Shown one piece after another: positions 1 through 8,339 of a DNA stretch of 64,000 nucleotides. This DNA is from Aureibaculum luteum (GTDB lineage: Bacteria; Bacteroidota; Bacteroidia; Flavobacteriales; Flavobacteriaceae): the NCBI RefSeq assembly GCF_003449015.1, contig NZ_QRGD01000010.1, forward strand, positions 62,001 through 126,000. The letters run 5' to 3'. Both the position numbers and the translations under genes were made by a program. Positions within the stretch are counted from its first letter, which is position 1, and every line of letters starts with the position of its first letter. The notes below the pieces were generated by a model that worked only from the letters and a program-made list of their open reading frames with translations, made no database searches and had not been told where the DNA came from.

Positions 1-1020
1 CGTCTTTTCAATTGGTGTTTTCATTAATTTAAAATTTGATGCCTTGTCCTTATTCGTATAGATGTAAAAATAATTTTGATAATGAGAAATATGATATTCC
101 AACCCTTTTACTCTTGGCTGTACCATTTTGAATTTATCATTAGGCTTATCTGCAGACAAAACCTGATATTCAGTGGTTAATGTACTACTTGACCCAATAG
201 CTATAAATTGATTTGATTTGCTTTTAAAAACATAAGTACTGTATGTATCATCAGCTTCGAAAAATATTTCAATATCAGTTGATGCATCTGTACCTAATAC
301 ATGCTTAAAAATTCGTTCTGCTCTTAAAGTAGTTGGGTTTTTCTTCGTATAAAAAACAGTTTTATTATCGTTGGCCCAAACTGAAGAGCCAGATGTACTT
401 TCTATTTTTTCAGGATAAATTTCACCAGTCTCTAAATTTTTAAACTGTAAAACATATTGACGACGACTAATGGTGTCAACAGCAAAAGCTGCTAATTTAT
501 TATTTGGACTCACATTTAATCCGCCCAAACTATAATATTCATGACCTTCTGCAAGTTTATTAACATCAAACAACAACTCTTCTTCAGCATCTAATGTTGC
601 CTTTTTACGAGCATATATTGGGTATTGACCATCTTTAATATAACGGGTAATGTAGAAATAACCATTATCTTTATAAGGTACTGATTCGTCATCCTCTTTA
701 ATTCTAGATTTCATCTCTTGAAATAAATCATCTGTAAATTTCTCAGTATGACCCATTTTTTTATCAAAATAGTCATTTTCAGCATTTAGATAATCTAAAA
801 CCTTCTGCGTATGCTCATCAGAAGTTTTTGAATTTTTCTGCTCATCAGATAATCGCATCCAATAATAATTATCTATTCTAGTATCACCATGAGTCTCCAT
901 TTCTTTCGGAACAACATCTGCAATAGGTGGTTTTATATCTTCTGTTTGCATCTTATCTTTTTTGCATGAAGTGGCAAAAGTAAGTGAAAGTATCGTTAAA
1001 AGAAAGGCTATTTTTTTCAT
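1..1020 (-). CDS. S9A-family oligopeptidase (PtrB-like), lipoprotein, partial
   Basis: The open frame starts at the ATG complementary to 1018-1020 and runs off the left edge, so only the first 340 residues are visible. It begins with a lipoprotein signal (MKKIAFLLTILSLTFATSC), placing it in the envelope. The next part reads HGDTRIDNYYWMRL, the N-terminal hallmark of prolyl oligopeptidase/oligopeptidase B enzymes, followed by beta-propeller-like sequence. The catalytic Ser-Asp-His domain would lie in the missing C-terminal half, so activity cannot be judged here. The family cleaves short peptides, usually after Lys/Arg (oligopeptidase B) or Pro. Subfamily assignment to PtrB is by motif resemblance. 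It is transcribed divergently from the ybaB-like gene 64 bp away. Confidence 0.85.
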   Translation of the reverse strand, partial: MKKIAFLLTILSLTFATSCKKDKMQTEDIKPPIADVVPKEMETHGDTRIDNYYWMRLSDEQKNSKTSDEHTQKVLDYLNAENDYFDKKMGHTEKFTDDLFQEMKSRIKEDDESVPYKDNGYFYITRYIKDGQYPIYARKKATLDAEEELLFDVNKLAEGHEYYSLGGLNVSPNNKLAAFAVDTISRRQYVLQFKNLETGEIYPEKIESTSGSSVWANDNKTVFYTKKNPTTLRAERIFKHVLGTDASTDIEIFFEADDTYSTYVFKSKSNQFIAIGSSSTLTTEYQVLSADKPNDKFKMVQPRVKGLEYHISHYQNYFYIYTNKDKASNFKLMKTPIEKT

Positions 1021-1052
1021 TTTATGTCTTTTATTATTTTGGTCTAAATTAG

Positions 1053-1060
1053 TAAATTTG
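1053..1060 (+). promoter_or_regulatory. candidate -7 element of the ybaB-like gene
   Basis: TAAATTTG matches the Bacteroidota -7 consensus TAnnTTTG and lies 24 bp before the start codon at 1085, in the divergent gap with the peptidase gene. No convincing -33 TTTG was found at the right distance, so this is a single-box call. Confidence 0.35.
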
Positions 1061-1084
1061 CAATTAACCAGTTAAACAAAGAAT

Positions 1085-1408
1085 ATGTTTGGAGATTTAC
1101 AAGGAATGATGGGCAAACTAAAAGAAACCCAACAAAAAATTGAGGATACAAAAAAACGATTAGATACTGTTTTTGTTGAGGGCTCAGCGAAGCAAGGAAA
1201 AATTAAAATAACAGTGTCAGCCAATAGAGTGGTGAAAAATATTGCTATTGATAGTGGTCTTTTAGAGGACAAAGAAGAATTGGAAGATTATTTGATCATT
1301 GCCATGAATGATGCCTTAAAAAAAGCAAATACCATTAATGATGCAGAATTAGCTGCAGCTGCAAAAGACGGGATGCCTAATATTCCTGGTTTAGACATGT
1401 TCAAATAG
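1085..1408 (+). CDS. YbaB/EbfC family nucleoid-associated protein
   Basis: This 107-residue protein has the full YbaB/EbfC architecture: an N-terminal helix with [20 protein letters not shown], a central beta-sheet ([19 protein letters not shown]) and a C-terminal amphipathic helix. Family members form tweezer-like dimers that bind DNA and are usually linked to dnaX/recR; neither gene is next to it here. The length is normal and the start is the first ATG after the divergent promoter region. Function in nucleoid organisation is inferred from the family. It stands alone, with 231 bp to the next gene. Confidence 0.9.
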   Translation: MFGDLQGMMGKLKETQQKIEDTKKRLDTVFVEGSAKQGKIKITVSANRVVKNIAIDSGLLEDKEELEDYLIIAMNDALKKANTINDAELAAAAKDGMPNIPGLDMFK

Positions 1409-1576
1409 TCCAGAATTAGGAAATTGAGTATGGTCAATACTATTTTAGTTTCATTTTAAGTACATGATTATTTTGTAAACGAAGCAGTAAATGCAACTTT
1501 TCAAATTGGAATCTACTCAATTATTTAGATTTGATTGTTAAGCATAGGCTCTTCATGTTATATTGTTTTTTATTTT

Positions 1577-1600
1577 AATTCGGATAAATTTGTCCGAATT
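1577..1600. promoter_or_regulatory. Rrf2-type operator (24-bp near-perfect palindrome)
   Basis: The 24 bp from 1577 to 1600 read as AATTCGGATAAA joined to TTTGTCCGAATT. The two halves are reverse complements except at one symmetric position pair. The site overlaps the -33 box of the promoter before the Rrf2 gene, which is the position expected of a repressor site. I infer that the downstream Rrf2 protein binds it and represses itself. Confidence 0.75.
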
Positions 1601-1620
1601 AAAAATCTGCCGTACATTTG
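1589..1620 (+). promoter_or_regulatory. promoter of the Rrf2 gene
   Basis: A TTTG at 1589-1592 and TACATTTG at 1613-1620 match the Bacteroidota -33 (TTTG) and -7 (TAnnTTTG) elements with a 20-bp spacer. Transcription would start near 1625, 15 bp before the ATG. The -33 box is inside the palindromic operator. Confidence 0.75.
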
Positions 1621-1639
1621 CTTCAAATAAAATAACAAT

Positions 1640-2074
1640 ATGTTTTCTAAAGCCTGTGAATACGGAATTAAAGCATCAATCTACATTGCCTTACAATCGT
1701 TGCAAGACAAGCGTGTGAGCCTTAAAGAAATTGCAGAAGAAATTAATTCCCCTGTTGCCTTTACAGCTAAAATACTGCATCAATTGGCGAAAAACGATAT
1801 TTTAGATTCCGTTAAAGGTCCCGCTGGTGGTTTTCAAATTGAAAAAGATAATGTTGAGAAATTGAAATTAAGTCATGTTGTTTTTGCAATAGACGGAGAT
1901 TCCATCTATTCGGGTTGTGGTTTAGGTTTGGAAAAATGTAATGAAAAGCAACCCTGCCCTTTACACGACAAATTCGTAATAATACGTAACGAACTTAAAC
2001 AAATGCTAGAAGAAACTAGTCTGCTTGACTTAACTTCAGGTTTAGATTTAGGCATTACATTTTTAAAACGATAA
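1640..2074 (+). CDS. Rrf2-family transcriptional regulator with Fe-S cysteines
   Basis: The 144-residue protein is a standard Rrf2 winged-helix regulator: MFSKACEYGIKASIYIA at the N-terminus, a recognition region near residues 30-60, then Cys93, Cys100 and Cys106 spaced C-x6-C-x5-C, which would ligate a [2Fe-2S] or [4Fe-4S] cluster as in IscR and NsrR. The next gene encodes the RIC di-iron repair protein, so the likely signal is nitric oxide or Fe-S damage. Its own promoter carries a 24-bp palindrome, which suggests autoregulation. The exact subfamily (NsrR versus another NO-sensing Rrf2) cannot be settled from motifs alone. Confidence 0.9.
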   Translation: MFSKACEYGIKASIYIALQSLQDKRVSLKEIAEEINSPVAFTAKILHQLAKNDILDSVKGPAGGFQIEKDNVEKLKLSHVVFAIDGDSIYSGCGLGLEKCNEKQPCPLHDKFVIIRNELKQMLEETSLLDLTSGLDLGITFLKR

Positions 2075-2130
2075 AAAAAATTACATTTAATTAAGATAAA
2101 AAGGTAATAATATCATATTAAACAATAATT

Positions 2131-2850
2131 ATGGAAAAAACAATTGGTCAAATAGTAGCAGAAGATTATAGAATTGCACAAGTATTCAAAAATCATGGTA
2201 TTGACTTTTGTTGTAAAGGAGATAGAAGTGTTGAAGAAGTTGCACAAAAAAATAATGTAGATGCTTCCTTACTTTATAAAGAAATAGATGCGATTCAAAA
2301 TCAAAATACAAATGAAAGTATTGATTTTAAATCATGGTCTTTAGACTTATTGGCTGATTATATTGAGAAAAAACATCACCGTTATGTAGAAGAAAAAATA
2401 CCTGTTTTAAAACAGTACTTAACCAAATTATGTAAAGTACATGGCGGTCGCCATCCTGAGTTGTTTGAAATTACTGAACATTTTAATGCATCAGCAGGTG
2501 AATTAACCGCACATATGAAAAAGGAGGAGTTGATTCTTTTCCCTATCATCCGGAAAATGATAGACGCTAAACATAAAGGCACAGAAATGTCTAAACCTCA
2601 TTTCGGAACAGTCGAAAACCCAATAGAAATGATGATGAATGAACATGAAAATGAAGGAGACCGATTTAGAGAAATTGACCGTTTAAGCAACAGTTATACT
2701 CCGCCTGCTGATGCATGTAATACCTATCAGGTAACATTTTCCTTATTAAAAGAATTTCAAGATGATTTACATCAACATATTCATCTTGAAAATAACATAC
2801 TTTTCCCAAAAGCTATCGTATTAGAAAAAGAAATAGCCTTTCAAAACTAG
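2131..2850 (+). CDS. ric: iron-sulfur cluster repair di-iron protein (RIC/ScdA/YtfE)
   Basis: The 239-residue protein has the two RIC parts. An N-terminal DUF542 domain carries the Cys27-Cys28 pair (GIDFCCKG). A hemerythrin-like four-helix bundle carries candidate di-iron ligands: His82/83, His104/108, His128, Glu132, His172 and the H-x-H-x-H cluster at 214-218 followed by Glu220. RIC proteins restore Fe-S clusters damaged by NO or oxidants and act in the cytoplasm. The gene lies 56 bp after the Rrf2 gene in the same direction, so the two are probably co-transcribed and NO-responsive. Length is typical. Confidence 0.93.
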   Translation: MEKTIGQIVAEDYRIAQVFKNHGIDFCCKGDRSVEEVAQKNNVDASLLYKEIDAIQNQNTNESIDFKSWSLDLLADYIEKKHHRYVEEKIPVLKQYLTKLCKVHGGRHPELFEITEHFNASAGELTAHMKKEELILFPIIRKMIDAKHKGTEMSKPHFGTVENPIEMMMNEHENEGDRFREIDRLSNSYTPPADACNTYQVTFSLLKEFQDDLHQHIHLENNILFPKAIVLEKEIAFQN

Positions 2851-2896
2851 TTGAACTCTAGTTTCATTAGACTCTGTTTTATAACTATTAGAATGG

Positions 2897-2934
2897 AAGA
2901 ATCGAGATGAATGAACTCATACATCTCGATTCTT
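2897..2934. terminator. hairpin terminator after ric
   Basis: Perfect 13-bp inverted repeat AAGAATCGAGATG (2897-2909) and its complement (2922-2934), with a 12-nt loop and T-rich flank. It lies 46 bp after the ric stop, before the hemerythrin gene at 2954. Confidence 0.7.
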
Positions 2935-2953
2935 TATCTTTAATCCCATAAAT

Positions 2954-3418
2954 ATGACATCGAAAAAACCATTGAAAAGAGTAAAAGAACTACAATTTTT
3001 AAGTAGAGAGCATCATCATACGCTTTTACTATCATGGAAAATTAGAACTGGATTCCAAAAAGGTGTCAATATTTCGATAATAAAACAATATGTAGATTGG
3101 TTTTACAATCATCATATAAAACAACATTTCAACATGGAAGAACTCCATATTTTTCCCATTCTTGGTGATCAACATGAATTAGTTAAAAAAGCAATTTCAG
3201 AACACAAAAGATTAAAAATATTATTTACCACACAAGTAGATATTGAAAAGTCGCTAAGTCTGCTTGAGGAAGAACTAGAGCAGCATGTTCGATTTGAAGA
3301 ACGCATTTTATTCAAACAAATACAAGAAATAGCAACAGATCAACAACTAAAAATGATTGATGCCATCCATACCGAAGAAGTTTTTATTGATAATACCTCA
3401 AACGAATTTTGGAAATAA
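2954..3418 (+). CDS. hemerythrin-domain protein
   Basis: The 154-residue protein is a single four-helix hemerythrin-like domain with candidate metal ligands His20-22, His53/54, His58, Glu62, His84, His111 and Glu115/116. Such domains bind O2, NO or a di-iron centre. There is no signal peptide, so it is probably cytoplasmic. It follows the RIC gene by about 100 bp but is separated from it by a strong hairpin, so it may be partly independently expressed. Neighbourhood suggests a role in NO or oxygen handling; the specific function is not determined. Confidence 0.85.
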   Translation: MTSKKPLKRVKELQFLSREHHHTLLLSWKIRTGFQKGVNISIIKQYVDWFYNHHIKQHFNMEELHIFPILGDQHELVKKAISEHKRLKILFTTQVDIEKSLSLLEEELEQHVRFEERILFKQIQEIATDQQLKMIDAIHTEEVFIDNTSNEFWK

Positions 3419-3486
3419 TTAGATATATTACCAACCATTTTAAGCATACCCAACATTCCGCGATTAGATTTTTTCAATTCGACTTA

Positions 3487-5370
3487 CTAATGATATGAAG
3501 GCAAAACGCAGGCTATATTAATTTTTAAAAGCATAGTGTCTAAACCTTTTATTAAAGCTTGTTGCATAACTTTTGAATCCTCAGCATGACATTGCAAACA
3601 TGCACCTACGAGTAAAATATTTCGTTGTTCTTTTAAATTAAAAGGTCTAAAATCTGTTCGGGTAGAAACTATTTTAGCTTTAGGTTCTTTCAAAAAAGGA
3701 ATCCAAGCATCTTCTGGTAAATTATCATTTTCATTTAAGGCATATTCAGGAGTAAATTGCCAGTTTCCTGAACTATTATCGGTATTATAAACTAGCGTTC
3801 CTTTTCCATAACCAATAGCCTCAGAATTTGCATGACAAGATTTACAATCGCGGACTTTCTTTGCAATGGTATGTGGTGCATTTGGGGCATATAGCCTATG
3901 GAAAGTGTTTAAGTCATTGGTGTCTTTACTATAACTTTGGTTATCTATGGTTAACACCATTCCAGGTATAGCAGGTTCTATTTTCAAGTCATCTCCATCA
4001 AATCTCACCCCCATGGATGGTTGGCTAGTACCAAATTCAAAAACATGTTCCACCCACTGACCTATAACTTCTTTTTTTGCTAATAAATCATATCCCATTT
4101 TATCATTTTCATCAAAACTACTATGACATCCAATGCATTTAGGTGCCCATTGCGAATGACAAGTAGAGCAATTTACATTTTTGTGAGCTGCATCTCTTGA
4201 ACATATTTCAGATTGCTTTTTTATTTCATGTAGTTCTCCATCCTTTTTACTTATTAAATAGGCATTATTACCTTCCATATACGTATTCACCAAAGGATTA
4301 TTATCCTTCGCAGTTACTAAAATTTGCTTATCTGTATGTTTATAATCTCGATGCATCCACACCAATTTAGATTCTCTATCTAAATCTTTATAACTTGTTG
4401 TATTCGGTTTAGAATCAAAATGACAATCAGAACATTGTATTTTTACAGCTTTTTCTTGATGCAAATATGTTTTTCCATCTCCCATAACCTCGTGACTACT
4501 GTGACAATCTATGCATAAAAGTCCTTTAGTGTGATGTACGTCTTCACTTTTTCGGGTATAAATTCTACCGTCTTCAAAAGTTTTATACTCATCTTTGTCC
4601 GTAATATCTTTCTGTTCTAAAAGAGTTTCGTGCCAGCCTTGAAAGTTGGTAGAAATTCTACTACTTCTGCTATGGCAACCAAAACAATGCTCGTTAGTCA
4701 TAAAAATATCCGTAGAAGGATGCATTTTTGGTAAGTTCTCCTTATTTGAATTTAAATAGGTTTCTAAACTTGTTGTAGCCTCTTTAGAGTAGTTCAAATG
4801 GCAAGCATTACAACCTCCTCCTCTACTCAATTGTGTAATTTTTCCGAATTCCTTTTTAGCTGCACCTAAATGACAATTAGCACATAAATCTCTTAAATGT
4901 TTATCTGCCGCAGAGTATTCAATCTCTTTAATATGATATAAACTATCAAGCGAATCAGATTCACCAAAAATAAATTTATCTACGGCGATTAGTCCGCTAT
5001 TGGTAGTCATCAAAGAGTGATTTATTTTGTACAATTCATCTGTATGACATTTACCACATGTAGCATCTGCATCTGCTAAATTTCCGGGAATTAGCACCAT
5101 ATTCTGATGTGATTCATCTTTAGTGTTAACATTAGGATTTCCTAAATGACAACTAACACAACCTATTGATTCGGGATTATGAAATTTAGAAAATCCTTTT
5201 ACTTGAATATGACAGTTCAAGCAACTTTCCTTTGACACATTAATTGAAAAATATTCTTGATTTGAAAAATTTGTTAAATATTCAAAATCATTTACTTTTA
5301 GCAATACAAAACCAATTACCAAAAATGATAAGAGAATAATGACTGTGTATTTTTTATGAAAAGGTTTCAT
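3487..5370 (-). CDS. membrane-anchored 12-heme c-type cytochrome
   Basis: The 627-residue protein has one N-terminal membrane segment (about residues 9-27) and then a periplasmic region with twelve CxxCH heme c motifs: CLNCH, CVSCH, CGKCH, CANCH, CNACH, CFGCH, CIDCH, CSDCH, CSTCH, CIGCH, CKSCH and CLQCH. It is rich in extra histidines that could be distal heme ligands. I do not recognise a named enzyme family. It is divergent from the molybdopterin oxidoreductase operon, sharing a 184-bp control region with a Crp/Fnr-like palindrome. I infer it is the periplasmic electron partner or terminal redox enzyme of that system. An independent octaheme-type reductase-like activity is the alternative. 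Confidence 0.88.
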   Translation of the reverse strand: MKPFHKKYTVIILLSFLVIGFVLLKVNDFEYLTNFSNQEYFSINVSKESCLNCHIQVKGFSKFHNPESIGCVSCHLGNPNVNTKDESHQNMVLIPGNLADADATCGKCHTDELYKINHSLMTTNSGLIAVDKFIFGESDSLDSLYHIKEIEYSAADKHLRDLCANCHLGAAKKEFGKITQLSRGGGCNACHLNYSKEATTSLETYLNSNKENLPKMHPSTDIFMTNEHCFGCHSRSSRISTNFQGWHETLLEQKDITDKDEYKTFEDGRIYTRKSEDVHHTKGLLCIDCHSSHEVMGDGKTYLHQEKAVKIQCSDCHFDSKPNTTSYKDLDRESKLVWMHRDYKHTDKQILVTAKDNNPLVNTYMEGNNAYLISKKDGELHEIKKQSEICSRDAAHKNVNCSTCHSQWAPKCIGCHSSFDENDKMGYDLLAKKEVIGQWVEHVFEFGTSQPSMGVRFDGDDLKIEPAIPGMVLTIDNQSYSKDTNDLNTFHRLYAPNAPHTIAKKVRDCKSCHANSEAIGYGKGTLVYNTDNSSGNWQFTPEYALNENDNLPEDAWIPFLKEPKAKIVSTRTDFRPFNLKEQRNILLVGACLQCHAEDSKVMQQALIKGLDTMLLKINIACVLPSYH

Positions 5371-5438
5371 TATAAAACAAAACTACAACTATTTACCTTC
5401 AAATTATTAAAAATTAAATAAACATACATTTACCATTA

Positions 5439-5454
5439 TGTAACTTATGTTACA
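5439..5454. promoter_or_regulatory. Crp/Fnr-type palindromic operator
   Basis: TGTAAC-TTAT-GTTACA is a perfect 16-bp interrupted palindrome with the geometry of Crp/Fnr-family sites. It lies in the divergent gap, 69 bp before the 12-heme cytochrome start and 101 bp before the oxidoreductase start, and could control both. Which Crp/Fnr protein would bind is unknown. Confidence 0.6.
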
Positions 5455-5554
5455 CAATTTAAACACTTTAGATGATAAAAGTCATCTATTCTATAACTTC
5501 AGTCACTTAACTTTACCACTAATATATATAACACTAATATATTTTAAACTTAAT

Positions 5555-7798
5555 ATGAATACTTCAAGAAGAAAATTTATAAAAGTAGGTGCCCTTGGAA
5601 TAGGAAGTGCAATGGTAGCAACTTCAGCCATAAATGTCTTTGGATCTAATAAAAATGCAAATAAATTTATCGCTAAAAGTATTCCAGTAAATTTAAAAAG
5701 AACTGCTACCTATTGTGAGGTCTGTTTTTGGAAATGTGCAGCTTGGGTCCATTCTGATGGTGATAGTCATATCCAAAAAATAATTGGGAATGATGATGAC
5801 CCACATTGTAACGGACGATTATGTCCTAGAGGTACAGGTGGCGTTGGTATGTATAATGATGAAGACCGGCTTAAAACTCCTTTAATTAGAACTACTATTA
5901 ATGGAGAAGAAACCTTTAGAGAAGCCTCTTGGGATGAAGCCTTAGACTTAATCGCAAACAAATTTAAAGGCATAAAAGAAAAATACGGAGCTGAAGCTTT
6001 AGGGTTACTTAAACATGGTTGTCCAGGTTGGCATTTTGAACATTTGTTTAAATCTTATGGATCCGATACCATTGCTGAACCTGCTTTTGCACAGTGTAGA
6101 GGTCCAAGAGAAACAGCTTTTTCGTTAACCTTTGGTTCTTGGGTAGGTTCACCTGAACCAACGGATATCAGAGACACCAAATGCTTAGTGCTAATTGGTT
6201 CACATATAGGTGAAAATATGCACAACACTCAAGTTCAAGAAATGTCTGAAGCTATAGATAATGGAGCTACAATTATCACTGTTGACCCACGTTTTTCAAC
6301 TGCTGCAAGTAAATCAAAACATTGGTTAGCTATTAAGCCAGCAACTGATATTGCTTTATTACTTGCTTGGATGAATGTATTAATAGAAGAAGGACTATAT
6401 GACAAAGCTTATGTGGAAAAATACGCTTTAGGATTTGATGAGTTAAAAGAACACGTTCATCAATTTACACCCGAATGGGCATACGGTATTACCACTATAA
6501 AACCAGAAGTAATTAGAAAAACAGCTAGGGAGATGGCACATGCTGCACCTGCTGTTATTATACACCCAGGAAGACACGTAGTTTGGTATGGAGATGACAC
6601 GCAACGTGAAAGAGCCATTGCTATTTTAAATGGTTTACTCGGTTCTTGGGGGCGTAGAGGTGGATTCTATTTCAAAGAAAAAATTTCAATTCCTAATTTC
6701 CCACATCCCGCATATCCACATCCAAAATGGGATTGGAAAGACATTGGAGAGAATTATCCATTAGCTCAAATGGGGCTTACAAATGAAATCATTAGATCTT
6801 CAATACCTAGTGAAAATCCAAAATACCCAGTTAAAGCATGGATGGTAGCTGGAACAAATTTAATTAAATCTATTCCTGACACTAAACAATTAGAAGCAGC
6901 AATAGATGCATTAGAATTTATGGTAGTAATAGATACTATGCCAATGGATATTACAGGATACGCTGATGTAATACTACCTGAATGCACCTATTTAGAACGT
7001 GCTGATATTGTACGCTCAGCAACCAATAGAGAACCTTCAATTGCGGTTAGATTTCCTGCAGTAAAACCTAAATACAAAACGAAGCCTGGAGCTTGGATTG
7101 CAAGAGAAATCGGAATACGCTTAGGATTAAAAGACTATTATCAATACGATGATTTCAATGAGGTTATTGATTGGCAACTGAAAGAGTTAGGAACTTCAAG
7201 AGAAGAAATGGAAAAGATTGGCGTAAAAAAATACCCTCGTAAATCGGGGCCAATGTATTTAAATGAAGATGAAGTTCATGAATTTGGTACGGCAAGTGGT
7301 AAAATTGAATTCTATTCTCAAGAATTAAAAGATTTAGGATTTGACCCATTACCAAAATATACTCCACATCCTGAACCACCACAAGGTTTTTATCGTTTAA
7401 ATTATGGAAGATCTCCAATGCATACTTTTAGTAGAACTTCTAACAATCCTAATTTAACCGATTTAAAAGATGAAAATAACCTTTGGGTAAACCCAAAAGT
7501 TGCTAGAATTGTAGGACTAAAAACCGGACAACGCGTTTGGTTAAGTAATCAAGATGATATTATTTCAACTTTTTCCATAAAAGTAAGAATAACTGAAAGA
7601 GTACGTTGGGATTCAGTGTATTTGGTACACGGTTTTGGTAACGATAATAAAAAATTAAGTAGATCATATGGTAAAGGTATAGATGATACCCAAATGATAT
7701 CAAAAATATTTGTCGATCCGATTATGGGAGGAACAGGTATGAGAGGAAATTTTGTGAAAATACTTATTGAAAATCCACATAAAGCTATAGAAGTATGA
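5555..7798 (+). CDS. Tat-exported molybdopterin oxidoreductase, PsrA/PhsA/SoeA-like catalytic subunit
   Basis: About 747 residues from the ATG at 5555. An upstream in-frame ATG at 5447 lies inside the palindromic operator and would bury the signal peptide, so it is rejected. The N-terminus carries a twin-arginine signal (NTSRRKFIKVGA). A [4Fe-4S] site follows: Cys54, Cys57, Cys61 and Cys90 (LCPRG). Cys181 (AFAQCRGPRE) sits where polysulfide/thiosulfate reductases have the molybdenum-ligating cysteine. Family members oxidise or reduce sulfur compounds with a bis-MGD molybdenum cofactor. The next genes supply the B and C subunits, a sulfur transporter and rhodanese-like proteins, which makes a sulfur substrate likely. 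Direction and exact substrate are not known. Confidence 0.9.
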   Translation: MNTSRRKFIKVGALGIGSAMVATSAINVFGSNKNANKFIAKSIPVNLKRTATYCEVCFWKCAAWVHSDGDSHIQKIIGNDDDPHCNGRLCPRGTGGVGMYNDEDRLKTPLIRTTINGEETFREASWDEALDLIANKFKGIKEKYGAEALGLLKHGCPGWHFEHLFKSYGSDTIAEPAFAQCRGPRETAFSLTFGSWVGSPEPTDIRDTKCLVLIGSHIGENMHNTQVQEMSEAIDNGATIITVDPRFSTAASKSKHWLAIKPATDIALLLAWMNVLIEEGLYDKAYVEKYALGFDELKEHVHQFTPEWAYGITTIKPEVIRKTAREMAHAAPAVIIHPGRHVVWYGDDTQRERAIAILNGLLGSWGRRGGFYFKEKISIPNFPHPAYPHPKWDWKDIGENYPLAQMGLTNEIIRSSIPSENPKYPVKAWMVAGTNLIKSIPDTKQLEAAIDALEFMVVIDTMPMDITGYADVILPECTYLERADIVRSATNREPSIAVRFPAVKPKYKTKPGAWIAREIGIRLGLKDYYQYDDFNEVIDWQLKELGTSREEMEKIGVKKYPRKSGPMYLNEDEVHEFGTASGKIEFYSQELKDLGFDPLPKYTPHPEPPQGFYRLNYGRSPMHTFSRTSNNPNLTDLKDENNLWVNPKVARIVGLKTGQRVWLSNQDDIISTFSIKVRITERVRWDSVYLVHGFGNDNKKLSRSYGKGIDDTQMISKIFVDPIMGGTGMRGNFVKILIENPHKAIEV

Positions 7799-8328
7799 GA
7801 TATGCAATGGTAATTGACACTTTAAAGTGTGTAGGTTGCAGTGATTGTGTTGTTGCTTGTCAAACTGAAAATGATGTACCCATTGGGTATTGCAGAGATT
7901 GGATAACTGAAACAGTAAATGGCACCTACCCAAATGTTGATTTAGAATTTAAATCCGAACGCTGTAATCACTGTGACAATCCACCTTGTGTTAGATGCTG
8001 CCCAACAGGTGCTAGTCATGTTGTTGAAGGCGGTATTGTTTTGGTAACCTCAAACGAATGCATTGGCTGTGGAGCTTGTATAGAATCTTGCCCCTATGAC
8101 GCTAGGTACCAACACCCTGATGGCTATGTTGATAAATGTACTTTTTGTCATCATAGGTTAGAAAAAGGCCAACTTCCCGCCTGTGTTGAAGTATGCCCCA
8201 CAAAGTGCATGTATTTTGGCGATTTAGACAATCCGAATAGTGAAGTTTCAAAATTACTAAAAAACAGGAAACATAAAACACTTGCCCCTGAGGCAGGTAC
8301 TAAACCTCATATTTTTTATTTGATCTAA
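7795..8328 (+). CDS. four-cluster ferredoxin subunit (PsrB/PhsB-like)
   Basis: The 177-residue protein overlaps the catalytic gene by 4 bp (ATGA), indicating translational coupling. It has four cysteine groups for four [4Fe-4S] clusters: CVGCSDCVVAC near residue 12, CNHCDNPPCVRCC, CIGCGACIESC, and CTFC with a later CVEVC. It lacks its own signal peptide, as usual for B subunits that travel out with the Tat-folded A subunit. Its role is to pass electrons between the molybdenum subunit and the NrfD-type membrane subunit encoded next. Confidence 0.93.
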   Translation: MRYAMVIDTLKCVGCSDCVVACQTENDVPIGYCRDWITETVNGTYPNVDLEFKSERCNHCDNPPCVRCCPTGASHVVEGGIVLVTSNECIGCGACIESCPYDARYQHPDGYVDKCTFCHHRLEKGQLPACVEVCPTKCMYFGDLDNPNSEVSKLLKNRKHKTLAPEAGTKPHIFYLI

Positions 8329-8339
8329 CAGCCACAACT

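Noticed and set aside
5447-5554. Upstream ATG extension of the molybdopterin oxidoreductase
   Set aside because: It starts inside the palindromic operator, adds 36 residues with no family match and would hide the Tat signal that begins at 5555.
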